Assembly (NCBI GenBank): GCA_002694745.1
Contig: NZMY01000050.1
Coordinates: forward strand, 342,358-406,357
DNA from: Croceicoccus sp.
Lineage (GTDB): Bacteria > Pseudomonadota > Alphaproteobacteria > Sphingomonadales > Sphingomonadaceae
Length of the DNA stretch: 64,000 nt
Reading direction: 5' to 3'
Part shown: piece after piece, positions 32,604 to 42,224 of the stretch
Numbering within the stretch: position 1 is the stretch's first letter
Layout of the letters: each line of letters starts with the position of its first letter
Made by a program: the position numbers and the translations under genes
Notes under the pieces: generated by a model
Database searches by the model: none
Seen by the model: the letters and a program-made list of their open reading frames with translations, nothing else
What the model was told of the DNA's origin: nothing

Positions 32604-33659
32604 ATGGATCGGGGTAAGCAGTTCGTCGGCCAGTCCAAGGCCATTCTCGACGCGGTCGAACGCGCCAGTCGCGCCGCTGCGCTGTCGCGTCCGGTCCTTG
32701 TAATCGGTGAGCGTGGAACCGGCAAAGAGCTGATCGCCGAACGACTTCATCACCTGTCGGACCGCTGGGGTGAGCCGCTGGTCGTCATGAATTGCGCCGC
32801 CTTGCCCGAAACGTTGATCGAGGCGGAATTGTTCGGGCATGAGGCGGGGGCCTTCACCGGCGCATCGAAAGCGCGAACCGGCCGGTTCGAGGAAGCCGAT
32901 GGCGGAACCTTGTTTCTCGACGAACTGGGCACCCTGTCGATGGCCGCGCAGGAACGGCTGCTGCGCGCGGTCGAATATGGCGAGGTCACCCGGATCGGTG
33001 CATCGCGCCCGACGCAGGTCGATGTTCGCATCGTCGCCGCCACGAACGAGGATCTTCCCGCGCTTGCCGAGCGAGGCGATTTTCGCGCCGACCTGCTCGA
33101 CCGCTTGAGTTTCGAGGTGATCACCCTTCCGCCCCTGCGCGCCCGCGAGGGAGACATCATCGTCATCGCCGACTTCTTCGGCCGGCGCATGGCGGCAGAA
33201 CTGCTTTGGGACGACTGGCCGGGATTTTCCGACAGCGTGATCGACCAGCTTGAAGAGTATCCCTGGCCCGGCAACGTCCGCGAATTGCGCAATGTCGTCG
33301 AACGCGCGGTCTATCGCTGGGACGACTGGAGCAAGCCTGTAGGCACGGTGGTGTTCGACCCTTTCGCCTCGCCATGGGCACCGCGATCCGCGCCTCGGCG
33401 TGAGAGCGGGGGGCGGGTCGAGGCTTTGCCGCCGGTCGAATTGAAGCCTGCCTTCGACTATGCCGCGATCACCGATTTGCGCGCGGCGGTTGACGGCCAT
33501 GAACGGGCCATCGTCGAATCCGCGCTGGATCGGCACCGGTGGAACCAGCGGCGTGCGGCCGAGGCGCTGGGCCTCAGCTATGATCAGCTGCGCCACTGCA
33601 TCCGCAAGCACGGGCTGAACGAGAGCGGCGAAAGCGCCGAGGGCGGGAAGGCGGCCTGA
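32604..33659 (+). CDS. pspF: PspF, sigma-54-dependent activator of the phage shock operon
   Basis: About 351 residues. An AAA+ domain begins almost at the N-terminus, with no receiver or sensory domain, as in PspF: Walker A GERGTGKE, the GAFTGA loop contacting sigma-54 (AELFGHEAGAFTGASKARTG), Walker B GGTLFLDEL, and the sensor and arginine-finger regions (FRADLLDRLSFEV, YPWPGNVRELRNVVERAVY). The C-terminal Fis-type HTH is WNQRRAAEALGLSYDQLRHC. The ATG at 32604 matches the normal PspF N-terminus; a TTG at 32577 is in frame. It is divergent from the psp operon it should activate, and PspA is its negative regulator. Confidence 0.94.
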   Translation: MDRGKQFVGQSKAILDAVERASRAAALSRPVLVIGERGTGKELIAERLHHLSDRWGEPLVVMNCAALPETLIEAELFGHEAGAFTGASKARTGRFEEADGGTLFLDELGTLSMAAQERLLRAVEYGEVTRIGASRPTQVDVRIVAATNEDLPALAERGDFRADLLDRLSFEVITLPPLRAREGDIIVIADFFGRRMAAELLWDDWPGFSDSVIDQLEEYPWPGNVRELRNVVERAVYRWDDWSKPVGTVVFDPFASPWAPRSAPRRESGGRVEALPPVELKPAFDYAAITDLRAAVDGHERAIVESALDRHRWNQRRAAEALGLSYDQLRHCIRKHGLNESGESAEGGKAA

Positions 33660-33807
33660 GCGCTGCCGCTTCCACCTTGCTTTTTCCGGTTTTCGCTCCT
33701 ATCTGACGACTCATCCCGACATTGTCGCGCACAAGGCCGGGACGGTACCGCAGGGTTCCGGCGCGTCTTTCCGTATTCGCGGCACGGGCATCGAACGAAG
33801 GAATTGC

Positions 33808-34383
33808 ATGACCGACATCGCGCGCCTCACCGATCTGATCGAACAGGAAGTCACCGCTTCCGGCTTCGAACTCGTGCGCGTGAAGCTGTTCGGATCGGAT
33901 GACGAACGCACGCTGCAGGTGATGGCCGAGAATCCCGAGACGGGCCAGCTCGTCATCGATCAGTGCATGGCGATCTCGCGCCGCATTTCCGATGCGATCG
34001 ACGCGCGCGAGGAAGCGGGCGACGAGCTGATTCAGGGCGCATACCGGCTGGAAGTGTCTTCCCCGGGCATCGACCGCCCGCTGACCCGCGCAAAGGATTT
34101 CGCGAACTGGGTCGGTCACGAGGCGCGCATCACATTGTCCAAGGACGCAGAGGCGCCCGCGGGTAACAAGCGCACGTTTCAGGGCGACCTGACCGCGTTT
34201 GACGACGGCATGGTGACGGTCGAGGACAAGAAGCTGGGATCGGTGACCATGCCGCTGGCGGACATTCATTCGGCCAAGCTGATGCTGACCGATCGGCTGA
34301 TCAAGTCGACCGTGCCGCTGGATACGACCGGCGCCGACGAAGTTGAGGAAGTCGAGGATATGTCGGAAGAGGACGCCGACTAG
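33808..34383 (+). CDS. rimP: Ribosome maturation factor RimP
   Basis: 191 residues: an N-terminal alpha/beta domain (TDLIEQEVTASGFELVRVKL) with YRLEVSSPGIDRPLTRAKDF, the family signature, followed by an SH3-like C-terminal domain and an acidic tail (EEVEDMSEEDAD) that makes it longer than E. coli RimP (about 150). It acts in 30S subunit maturation. It opens the conserved rimP-nusA-ylxR-infB cluster. Confidence 0.95.
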   Translation: MTDIARLTDLIEQEVTASGFELVRVKLFGSDDERTLQVMAENPETGQLVIDQCMAISRRISDAIDAREEAGDELIQGAYRLEVSSPGIDRPLTRAKDFANWVGHEARITLSKDAEAPAGNKRTFQGDLTAFDDGMVTVEDKKLGSVTMPLADIHSAKLMLTDRLIKSTVPLDTTGADEVEEVEDMSEEDAD

Positions 34384-34465
34384 TTCTGGCGCTTTCGGCA
34401 GCAAACTATTATGCGGCGGGCGACCAAAGGGCCTTAGCCGGGATTGAGCAGGGAAGACGATTAAC

Positions 34466-36196
34466 ATGGCGAATGCGATTTCGGCGAACCGCGCAGAGCT
34501 TCTGGCGATTGCCAATGCGGTGGCCAGCGAGAAGATGATCGACAAGTCCATCGTGATCGAAGCGATGGAAGAAGCGATCCAGAAGAGCGCCCGCAACCGT
34601 TACGGCGCCGAGAACGACATCCGCGCCAAGCTTGACCCGCAGACCGGCGATCTTCGCCTGTGGCGAGTGGTCGAGGTGGTCGAGGAAGTCGAAGACTACT
34701 TCAAGCAGGTGTCTGTCGAGCAGGCGCAGAAGCTGCAGGACGGCGCGCAGGTCGGCGACTTCATCGTGGATCCGCTGCCCCCCGTCGACCTGGGCCGCAT
34801 CGATGCGCAGTCGGCCAAGCAGGTGATTTTCCAGAAGGTCCGCGATGCCGAGCGTGAGCGCCAGTACGAGGAATTCAAGGACCGCGCGGGCGAAGTCATC
34901 ACCGGCGTGATCAAGTCGGTCGAGTTCGGCCACGTGATCGTGAACCTCGGCCGCGCCGAGGGCATCATTCGCCGCGACCAGCAGATCCCGCGCGAGGTTG
35001 CCCGCACCGGCGAACGCATCCGCGCGCTGATCATGAAGGTGGAGCGGTCGAACCGCGGCCCGCAGATCTTCCTGTCGCGCGCGCATCCCGAATTCATGAA
35101 GAAGCTGTTCGCGCAGGAAGTGCCCGAGATCTACGACGGCATCATCCAGATCAAGGCCGCCGCCCGCGATCCGGGCAGCCGCGCCAAGATCGGCGTGATC
35201 AGCCACGACAGCAGCATCGACCCCGTCGGCGCCTGCGTCGGCATGAAGGGCAGCCGCGTGCAGGCCGTCGTGCAGGAACTGCAGGGTGAGAAGATCGACA
35301 TCATTCCCTGGAGCGAGGACACCGCGACCTTCATCGTGAATGCGCTTCAGCCCGCGACCGTCAGCCGCGTCGTCATCGACGAGGAGGAAAGCCGCATCGA
35401 AGTCGTCGTTCCCGACGATCAGCTGTCGCTGGCCATTGGTCGCCGCGGCCAGAACGTGCGCCTCGCCTCGCAGCTGACCGAGAGCCAGATCGACATCATG
35501 ACCGAGCAGGAATCGAGCGAGAAGCGGTCGAAGGAATTCGCCGAACGCTCGAAGATGTTCGAGGAAGAGCTGGACGTCGACGAGACGCTTTCGCAGTTGC
35601 TGGTGGCCGAAGGCTTCACCGAGCTGGAAGAAGTCGCCTATGTCGACCGCGAAGAGCTGGCGGGTATCGAAGGCTTTGACGAAGATCTCGCCGAAGAGCT
35701 CCAGTCGCGTGCGATCGAGGCGCTGGAGCGCCGCGAGGAAACCTTCCGCACCGCTCGCCGCGAAATGGGCGTCGAGGATGCGCTGGCCGAGATCCCGCAT
35801 CTTAACGAGGAAATGCTCGTCGTGCTCGGTAACGCTGGCATTCTGACGCTGGACGATCTGGCCGACCTTGCGACCGATGAGCTTATCGCCAAGCGCCGCG
35901 AGGGTCCGCGCCGCCGCGGTGGGGCTGCCAGCGGTCCGCCGCTCAAGCGCGACCGCCGCCCGGAAGACAAGGGCGGCGTACTCGGCGCCTATGGCCTGAC
36001 CGAAGAGCAGGGCAACGAGATCATCATGGCCGCCCGCGCGCACTGGTTCGAGGACGAGGAAGACGTGACCGAGGGCCAGCCCGCGGACGAGACGATTTCC
36101 TCCGAAGCCGAGGCCGTGACCGACGAAGCCGTGGCCGAGGCGACTGCCGAGGACGAAAACATGCAGGAGGCCGCCGATGCGGACTCCAAGCAATGA
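34466..36196 (+). CDS. nusA: Transcription termination/antitermination protein NusA
   Basis: 576 residues: an N-terminal RNA polymerase-binding domain (1-125), an S1 domain (GEVITGVIKSVEFGHVIVNL), KH1 (IDPVGACVGMKGSRVQAVV), KH2 (VPDDQLSLAIGRRGQNVRLA) and C-terminal acidic repeats, with a low-complexity Asp/Glu/Ala tail. It binds RNA polymerase and modulates pausing, termination and rRNA antitermination. The ylxR gene begins 20 bp before its stop. Confidence 0.97.
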   Translation: MANAISANRAELLAIANAVASEKMIDKSIVIEAMEEAIQKSARNRYGAENDIRAKLDPQTGDLRLWRVVEVVEEVEDYFKQVSVEQAQKLQDGAQVGDFIVDPLPPVDLGRIDAQSAKQVIFQKVRDAERERQYEEFKDRAGEVITGVIKSVEFGHVIVNLGRAEGIIRRDQQIPREVARTGERIRALIMKVERSNRGPQIFLSRAHPEFMKKLFAQEVPEIYDGIIQIKAAARDPGSRAKIGVISHDSSIDPVGACVGMKGSRVQAVVQELQGEKIDIIPWSEDTATFIVNALQPATVSRVVIDEEESRIEVVVPDDQLSLAIGRRGQNVRLASQLTESQIDIMTEQESSEKRSKEFAERSKMFEEELDVDETLSQLLVAEGFTELEEVAYVDREELAGIEGFDEDLAEELQSRAIEALERREETFRTARREMGVEDALAEIPHLNEEMLVVLGNAGILTLDDLADLATDELIAKRREGPRRRGGAASGPPLKRDRRPEDKGGVLGAYGLTEEQGNEIIMAARAHWFEDEEDVTEGQPADETISSEAEAVTDEAVAEATAEDENMQEAADADSKQ

Positions 36197-36971
36197 GACC
36201 GTAGCGTCCGACATCGATGAAAAGGTGCCCGAGTTCGACGAGGGCACCGTCACCCGCCGCTCTGGCGCGCGGGGCGATGGGCCCATGCGCAAATGCGTGA
36301 TCACGGGCCGCATCGCTCCGCGCGAGAGCCTGCTGCGTCTTGCGATGGGGGCGGGGCCGGATGGCCGCTTGGTCGTGCTGCCCGATGCCCACGCCAAGGC
36401 GCCGGGTCGCGGCGCATGGGTCGGCGTCACGCGCGGCGAGCTTGAAGAAGCGATCGCGAAGGGCCATCTGAAGGGAGCCCTGGCACGCGGTTTCAAGGGG
36501 CCGCCGCCAGCCATTCCGGCCGATCTACCCGAACTGGCAGAGCAGGCGTTGTTGCGTGCGCTGACCGATCGTCTGGGCATCGAGTACCGATCCGGCAATT
36601 TGCTTGCCGGGTCCGACCGCATTGCCGAGGCAGCGCGGGCGGGCAAGGTCTGGTGGCTGGGGCATGCGTCCGACGCCGGCGGCGACGGTTCGCGGCGGCT
36701 CGACCAGGCATGGCGCGTGGGTGAGGACGAGGAAGGCTCCGGCATGGCGGGCGAACGCTTGCCTCTGGACCGGGCGGGCCTGTCTGTGGCATTGGGCCGC
36801 GACAATACCGTCCATCTGGCGTTGACCGATCGTGCCGCCGCCGGACGTGTTTCGACCTTGCTTGCAAGGCTCAACCATTACCTTGGCCGCGATGCCGCGA
36901 CCGCCGGTGGCCCCGGGAATGCCGGGTTGGAAAGTGGAGGGCCTGCCGCACAGCGGGCCAGCGAACCGTAG
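36177..36971 (+). CDS. YlxR (DUF448)-L7Ae-like fusion RNA-binding protein
   Basis: 264 residues. The YlxR domain (about 36-110) carries RKCVITGRIAPRESLLRLAM and APGRGAWVGVTRGELEEAI. The second half (about 120-240: LTDRLGIEYRSGNLLAGSDR, IAEAARAGKVWWLGHASDAG, LSVALGRDNTVHLALTDRAA) fits the L7Ae/YlxQ fold. In Bacillus these are two genes, ylxR and ylxQ, between nusA and infB; here they are one. YlxR (RnpM) binds RNase P RNA in Bacillus; whether that holds here is unknown. It overlaps nusA by 20 bp. Confidence 0.85.
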   Translation: MRTPSNETVASDIDEKVPEFDEGTVTRRSGARGDGPMRKCVITGRIAPRESLLRLAMGAGPDGRLVVLPDAHAKAPGRGAWVGVTRGELEEAIAKGHLKGALARGFKGPPPAIPADLPELAEQALLRALTDRLGIEYRSGNLLAGSDRIAEAARAGKVWWLGHASDAGGDGSRRLDQAWRVGEDEEGSGMAGERLPLDRAGLSVALGRDNTVHLALTDRAAAGRVSTLLARLNHYLGRDAATAGGPGNAGLESGGPAAQRASEP

Positions 36972-37071
36972 AGGCGGGCGCGTTCGGCGCACCTGCAGGG
37001 GCAGGCCGCAGCAGATGACGACGCCGTTCGCGGCGTGACGAAGATGATTTTGATAGGGTTTTTTGACCAGT

Positions 37072-39675
37072 ATGAGCGATAACGACAACAGCACCCGGAC
37101 CCGCAAGCCGCTTGGCCTGAAGCGTGCGGTGGACGCGGGCGAGGTCAAGCAGACTTTCAGCCATGGCCGCACCAACAAGGTCGCCGTGGAAGTAAAGCGC
37201 AAGCGCAAGATCCTGAAGCCGGGTGAGACTGCGCCTGCCGCGGCTCCCGAAGCCGCGCCGACTCCCGCCGCTGCTCCGCCCGCCGCACCCAAGCCTGCCG
37301 CGCCGAAGCCCGCACCGCGCCGTCCGTCGCCCAGCGATGAGACGCCGCAGGAGCGTGTCGCCCGCCTGCAGCGCGAGGCCGAGGAAGAACGCCTGAAGAT
37401 GGCGGAGGAAGCCCGCCGCCGCGAGGAAGAGGCCAAGGCAAAGGAGCTGGAGGAAGAGCGCCAGCGCGCCGAGGAAAACCGCAAGGCAGAGGCCGAGGCA
37501 CAGAAGGAAGCCGAGGCCGAAGTCAAGGAGACGCAGGAAAAGCCCGCTCCCGAGGTGGAAGCGGAGAAGCCTTCCGAACAGGAAGATGCCGCGCCGACCG
37601 CAGATGGCCCGGCCGCAGATGGCGAGGAAGAGGGCGAAGCCGTCCCGGCGCCACGCAAGTTCACGCCGGTCAAGCGTCCCGAACCCAAGAAGGTCGAGAA
37701 GAAGCCTGCCGCCGACAAGAAGGGCGGCGCGCGCGATACGCGCGGCGATGCGCGCAGTGTCGATGCCAAGGGGGCAGACCGTCGCCGCGGCGGCAAGCTG
37801 ACCGTCAACAAGGCCTTGAACGACGACGAAGGCGCACGGGCCCGCAGCCTTGCCGCGCTCAAGCGTGCGCGAGAGAAAGAACGCCGCTCGCAATATCGCG
37901 GCCAGCAGCAGCCGCGTGAGAAGCAGGTGCGCGATGTCGTCGTGCCCGAGGCCATTACCGTGCAGGAACTTGCCAATCGCATGGCCGAAAAGGGCGCGGA
38001 TCTGGTCAAGGAACTGTTCAATCTGGGCATGATGGTGACCGTCAACCAGACCATCGACCAGGATACGGCGGAACTGCTGGTCGAACAGTTCGGCCATAAC
38101 ATCGAGCGCGTGTCGGAAAGCGATGTCGACATCGACACCACGGTCGACGTGGATCCCGAGGAAAGCCTGAAAGGGCGTCCTCCGGTCGTGACGATCATGG
38201 GGCATGTCGACCACGGCAAGACCAGCCTGCTCGATGCGCTGCGCGGCACCGATGTGACCCGCGGCGAGGCGGGCGGCATCACGCAGCATATCGGCGCGTA
38301 TCAGATCAAGACCAAGGCGGGTGACCTCATCACCTTCCTCGATACGCCGGGCCACGAGGCCTTTACCGAGATGCGCGCGCGTGGTGCCAATGTCACCGAT
38401 ATCGTCATCCTGGTGGTGGCGGCCGACGACGGGCTGATGCCGCAGACGATCGAGGCGATCAACCACACCAAGGCGGCCGGCGTGCCGATGATCGTGGCGA
38501 TCAACAAGATCGACAAGGACGAGGCGAACCCGCAGAAGATCCGCGAGCGCCTGCTGGAGCATGAGATCATCGTCGAGGCCATGAGCGGCGACGTGATGGA
38601 CGTCGAGGTTTCGGCCAAGAACAAGGTCGGGCTCGACAAGCTGCTCGATGCGATCAATCTGCAGTCCGAACTGCTCGAACTGAAGGCCAACCCCGACCGC
38701 GACGCCGAGGCGACCGTGATCGAGGCGCAGCTCGACAAGGGCAAGGGGCCGCTGGCCACCGTCCTCGTTACGCGCGGTACGCTGCGCCGCGGCGATGTGT
38801 TCGTGGTCGGCACCGAAAGCGGCCGTGTTCGCGCGATGCATGACGACAAGGGGCGTCAGGTCAAGGAAGCGGGTCCGTCGACTCCGGTCGAGGTGCTGGG
38901 CCTTGGCGGTGTGCCCAATGCGGGCGACGTCCTGAACGTGGTCGAGAACGAGCAGCGCGCCCGTGAGGTTGCCGGCTATCGTACCGAAAAGGCTAACGAG
39001 AAGCGCACCGCGATGCCGGTCTCGAACTTCGAGAACATGTTCTCGGCGCTCAAGAGCGAGATGGTCGAGTTCCCGGTGGTCATCAAGGCGGACGTGCAGG
39101 GTTCGGTCGAGGCGATCTCGACCGCGCTTACCCGGCTGTCCAACGACCTCATCAAGGTTCGCGTCCTGCATTCGGGCGTCGGCGCCATTACCGAGAGCGA
39201 CGTGACGCTCGCGGCGGCATCGGGCGCTCCGATCATCGGCTTCAACGTGCGTCCCAATGCCAAGGCGCGCCAGCAGATGGAAAAGGACAAGGTGGAGATG
39301 ATGTATTACGACGTCATCTATCACCTGACCGAGGAAATCGCGAAGCGCATGGCGGGCGAACTGGGTCCCGAGCGGATCGAGAACGTCGTGGGCCGCGCGC
39401 AGGTCAAGCAGGTGTTCCCTGCCGGCAAGAAGGACAAGGCCGCGGGCCTGCTGGTCGAGGAAGGCGTCATCCGCAAGGGTCTGTTCGCGCGTCTTACCCG
39501 CAACGATGTCATCGTTTCGGCCACCTCGATCGAATCGCTGCGGCGCTTCAAGGACGACGTGGACGAAGTCCGCGCAGGTCTGGAATGCGGCGTGGTGCTG
39601 TCCGACACGAACGACATCAAGCCGGGCGACCAGCTGGAAGTCTTTGAAGTCGAGGAGCGCGAGCGCGTTCTGTAA
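37072..39675 (+). CDS. infB: Translation initiation factor IF-2
   Basis: 867 residues: an IF2 N-terminal segment (LKRAVDAGEVKQTFSHGRTN), a long Ala/Pro/Glu/Lys-rich linker (about 60-260), an IF2_N domain (EAITVQELANRMAEKGADLV), then the GTPase with G1 GHVDHGKTSL, G2, G3 DTPGHEAF and G4 NKID, and domains II-IV. It delivers fMet-tRNA to the 30S subunit. ATG at 37072 is taken as the start; a TTG at 37063, closer to AGGG, is the alternative. Confidence 0.97.
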   Translation: MSDNDNSTRTRKPLGLKRAVDAGEVKQTFSHGRTNKVAVEVKRKRKILKPGETAPAAAPEAAPTPAAAPPAAPKPAAPKPAPRRPSPSDETPQERVARLQREAEEERLKMAEEARRREEEAKAKELEEERQRAEENRKAEAEAQKEAEAEVKETQEKPAPEVEAEKPSEQEDAAPTADGPAADGEEEGEAVPAPRKFTPVKRPEPKKVEKKPAADKKGGARDTRGDARSVDAKGADRRRGGKLTVNKALNDDEGARARSLAALKRAREKERRSQYRGQQQPREKQVRDVVVPEAITVQELANRMAEKGADLVKELFNLGMMVTVNQTIDQDTAELLVEQFGHNIERVSESDVDIDTTVDVDPEESLKGRPPVVTIMGHVDHGKTSLLDALRGTDVTRGEAGGITQHIGAYQIKTKAGDLITFLDTPGHEAFTEMRARGANVTDIVILVVAADDGLMPQTIEAINHTKAAGVPMIVAINKIDKDEANPQKIRERLLEHEIIVEAMSGDVMDVEVSAKNKVGLDKLLDAINLQSELLELKANPDRDAEATVIEAQLDKGKGPLATVLVTRGTLRRGDVFVVGTESGRVRAMHDDKGRQVKEAGPSTPVEVLGLGGVPNAGDVLNVVENEQRAREVAGYRTEKANEKRTAMPVSNFENMFSALKSEMVEFPVVIKADVQGSVEAISTALTRLSNDLIKVRVLHSGVGAITESDVTLAAASGAPIIGFNVRPNAKARQQMEKDKVEMMYYDVIYHLTEEIAKRMAGELGPERIENVVGRAQVKQVFPAGKKDKAAGLLVEEGVIRKGLFARLTRNDVIVSATSIESLRRFKDDVDEVRAGLECGVVLSDTNDIKPGDQLEVFEVEERERVL

Positions 39676-39833
39676 CAGGTGGGCGCGGGCGATCCCGATC
39701 AGGAGACGATCGACCGGCGCAGTGATAATGCCGAGGCTACCCTTGGGTGCCTCGGCAAAGCGCTGGGCTGCGCATGGATCGTGTCTGGAGCGGCGTTCCT
39801 CGCGCCTTTCATGTTCTTGATGGAGCGTATCTG

Positions 39834-40370
39834 ATGCCCCGCTATGCCGCTTTCTTCGCCAGCATGAATGTCGGCGGCAACCGGCTCAAAATGACCGATC
39901 TGCGCGACGCGCTGGAACGTGAGGATCTGGAAGACGTCGAGACCGTCGTCGCCAGCGGCAATGTGCTGTTCTCCTTCGACGAGCGGCCTTCCGACGGCCT
40001 GTCGGAAATGCTGGCCTTCATCGTCAAGGATCGCTTCGGTTTCGAGACTTTTGCGGCTGTGCGCAGCAAGGACGAGGTGCGCGCCGCCATCGAGGACAAT
40101 CCCTTTCACGGAGACGGCGAGGACAAGCTTGTCCATACGCTGTTTCTGGATGGGGAGGCCGATCCGGCGCAATTCAACGTGCTGATGGCTGCCTATGAAG
40201 GGCGCGGGCCGGAAAGGATCGCGCTGGGCGGCCGCTGCCTTTATATCGATTATGTCGAGAGCGTTGGTAACAGCAGGCTGACCGGGCCCTTCATCCAGCG
40301 CAAGCTCGACCGGCGCGGCACCGCGAGGAACATGGCTTCGCTGAAACGCATATTGGACAAGATGGACTGA
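39834..40370 (+). CDS. DUF1697 domain-containing protein
   Basis: 178 residues starting [20 protein letters not shown], the DUF1697 N-terminal signature, with [14 protein letters not shown] and the C-terminal [20 protein letters not shown] also matching. The family is cytoplasmic and of unknown function. The upstream part of the open frame (from 39747) lacks family similarity. It is inserted between infB and rbfA, which are neighbours in many genomes, and ends 2 nt before rbfA, so it is in the operon. Confidence 0.85.
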   Translation: MPRYAAFFASMNVGGNRLKMTDLRDALEREDLEDVETVVASGNVLFSFDERPSDGLSEMLAFIVKDRFGFETFAAVRSKDEVRAAIEDNPFHGDGEDKLVHTLFLDGEADPAQFNVLMAAYEGRGPERIALGGRCLYIDYVESVGNSRLTGPFIQRKLDRRGTARNMASLKRILDKMD

Positions 40371-40372
40371 CG

Positions 40373-40771
40373 ATGGTGCGCAATTCCAACCCCGAACAGC
40401 AATCGGTTCGCGTCCTGAAAGTGGGCGAGCGGGTGCGGCATATCCTTTCGGAGCTGCTGTCGCGCGGCGAAGTGCATGACGACACCATTTCCGCCCATGC
40501 CGTGAGCGTGACGGAGGTGCGCATGTCGCCCGATTTGCGGCAGGCCAAGGTCTATGTGAAACCCCTGCTGGGCGCGCAGGAAGCCAAGGTGGTCAAGGCC
40601 TTGCAGGTCAACACGGCGTTCTTTCAGCGCGAGGTTGCGGAGCGGCTGGGCCTCAAGTTCGCGCCCAAACTGCAATTCCGCGCGGACGAGACCTTCGACG
40701 AGGCTGGCCGCATCGACCGCCTGCTCGACGACCCGCGCGTTCGCCGCGATGTCGAGGGGGACGAGGACTAG
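40373..40771 (+). CDS. rbfA: Ribosome-binding factor A
   Basis: 132 residues with the RbfA KH-like fold: [57 protein letters not shown]. It acts in late 30S maturation and cold adaptation. It starts 2 nt after DUF1697. Confidence 0.95.
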   Translation: MVRNSNPEQQSVRVLKVGERVRHILSELLSRGEVHDDTISAHAVSVTEVRMSPDLRQAKVYVKPLLGAQEAKVVKALQVNTAFFQREVAERLGLKFAPKLQFRADETFDEAGRIDRLLDDPRVRRDVEGDED

Positions 40772-40890
40772 GCGGCTATCGACGGTCTTGCGAATTGCTG
40801 CGTCCGTCGTTGGCAGGAGGAGCGGTAAGATGACCGCGACCCTTGCGGAAACGCTCTGGCCTGAAGCGCCGCGATCGGCATAGTGCGTCG

Positions 40891-41481
40891 ATGGCCAAGC
40901 TCTATTTCTATTATGCCAGCATGAACGCGGGGAAATCGACCACGCTTCTGCAGGCGGATTTTAATTATCGCGAACGGGGCATGGCCACGATGTTGTGGAC
41001 CGCCGCGCTCGATCATCGCGGTGAGGACGAGGGTGGGGACAAGCCGATCCATTCGCGCATCGGACTTCACGCGGACGCGCATCTCTATGATCCCGCGACC
41101 GACCTGTGGGAAGCGGTTGCGCCGCATCATGCGGTCAGCCCGATAGCCTGCGTGCTGATCGACGAGGCGCAGTTCCTGACCAAGGCGCAGGTCTGGCAAT
41201 GTGCACGGCTGGCGGACGAGGCGGGCATTCCCGTGCTGTGCTATGGCTTACGCACTGACTTCCGGGGCGAATTGTTCGAAGGTTCGGCGGCGCTGCTGGG
41301 CATTGCCGATGCCTTGATAGAGTTGAAGGCGGTATGCCATTGCGGGCGTAAGGCGACGATGAACCTGCGCGTCGATGCCAGCGGCAATGCCACCAGCGAG
41401 GGCGAGCAGACCGAGATCGGCGGCAACGAGCGCTATGTCGCGCTGTGCCGCCGCCATTTCGTCGAAGCGAACCGCGGCTGA
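40891..41481 (+). CDS. tdk: Thymidine kinase (TK1-like)
   Basis: 196 residues. The P-loop is ASMNAGKST (residues 9-17), and the catalytic acid is Glu92 in CVLIDEAQFL. The lasso and zinc regions are CHCGRKATMNLRVD and YVALCRRHF, giving four Cys/His ligands. It phosphorylates thymidine in nucleotide salvage. ATG at 40891 gives the canonical N-terminus. It sits between rbfA and the site-2 protease gene, inside what is otherwise a translation operon. Confidence 0.95.
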   Translation: MAKLYFYYASMNAGKSTTLLQADFNYRERGMATMLWTAALDHRGEDEGGDKPIHSRIGLHADAHLYDPATDLWEAVAPHHAVSPIACVLIDEAQFLTKAQVWQCARLADEAGIPVLCYGLRTDFRGELFEGSAALLGIADALIELKAVCHCGRKATMNLRVDASGNATSEGEQTEIGGNERYVALCRRHFVEANRG

Positions 41482-41540
41482 TCCCCGAGCGCCGATACTA
41501 TCGGGTGCAATCGGGCGGCAGGCGTCCTATCTGACCCGCC

Positions 41541-42224
41541 ATGTCAGACACCATAATTCTCGCCGTCATCCTGATTCCCTGCCTGATCGTGGCCATCGTC
41601 TTTCACGAGGTGTCGCATGGCTGGTCCGCACTGATGCTTGGCGATCCCACCGCAAAGGAAGCACGGCGTCTTTCGCTCAATCCCATTCGTCATGTCGATC
41701 CGGTGGGCACGGTGGCGCTGCCGGGCGCGATGGCGCTGATCGGCGGGCCGGTGTTCGGCTGGGCAAAGCCGGTGCCGGTCAACAAATGGCGGCTGAACAA
41801 CCCGCGCTTTGGCATGATGGCGGTGGCGGCGGCGGGGCCTGCCAGCAATTTCGTCATGGCGGGCATTGCCGCGGTCGCACTCGGCCTGCTGGCGCGCAAC
41901 CTCGATCCTGCCAGCGTGTCGGTGTCGATGCAGTGGACCATCACGGGCATCGACTATTTCATCCTGATCAACATCTTCCTTGCCTTCTTCAACCTGTTGC
42001 CGATTCCGCCCTTCGACGGATCGCATATTGTCGAAGGGCTTTTGCCGCCGCGCTGGGCGCGCGCGTATGAAAAGCTGCGGCCGGCGGGGATGCTGCTGTT
42101 GGTGGGCGTGATCGCGCTCAGCTGGTTCTTTCCCGATCTGGGGGTGATCGAGAATGTCGTCTGGCCGCCGGTCGACTGGCTGCGCGGCCTATTCATCGGG
42201 CTTGCCGAAGCGATCGCGTCGTGA
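41541..42224 (+). CDS. Site-2 protease family (M50) membrane protein
   Basis: 227 residues with about five membrane spans. The zinc motif HEVSH is at residues 22-26 and the second ligand is in NLLPIPPFDGSHI (about 157-169). Lacking PDZ or CBS domains, it is a minimal M50 member of the kind often encoded near ribosome or tRNA-modification genes. The substrate is unknown. Its stop overlaps the truB start (GTGA). Confidence 0.9.
   Translation: MSDTIILAVILIPCLIVAIVFHEVSHGWSALMLGDPTAKEARRLSLNPIRHVDPVGTVALPGAMALIGGPVFGWAKPVPVNKWRLNNPRFGMMAVAAAGPASNFVMAGIAAVALGLLARNLDPASVSVSMQWTITGIDYFILINIFLAFFNLLPIPPFDGSHIVEGLLPPRWARAYEKLRPAGMLLLVGVIALSWFFPDLGVIENVVWPPVDWLRGLFIGLAEAIAS

Noticed and set aside
34409-36874. 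An 821-codon antisense frame across nusA and ylxR
   Set aside because: The plus-strand nusA and ylxR have full domain sets; the antisense protein is His/Asp-rich low complexity with no domain.
37230-37720. Low-complexity region in infB considered as a possible frameshift or insertion
   Set aside because: The Ala/Pro/Glu/Lys-rich linker is normal in bacterial IF-2 proteins and the frame is continuous.
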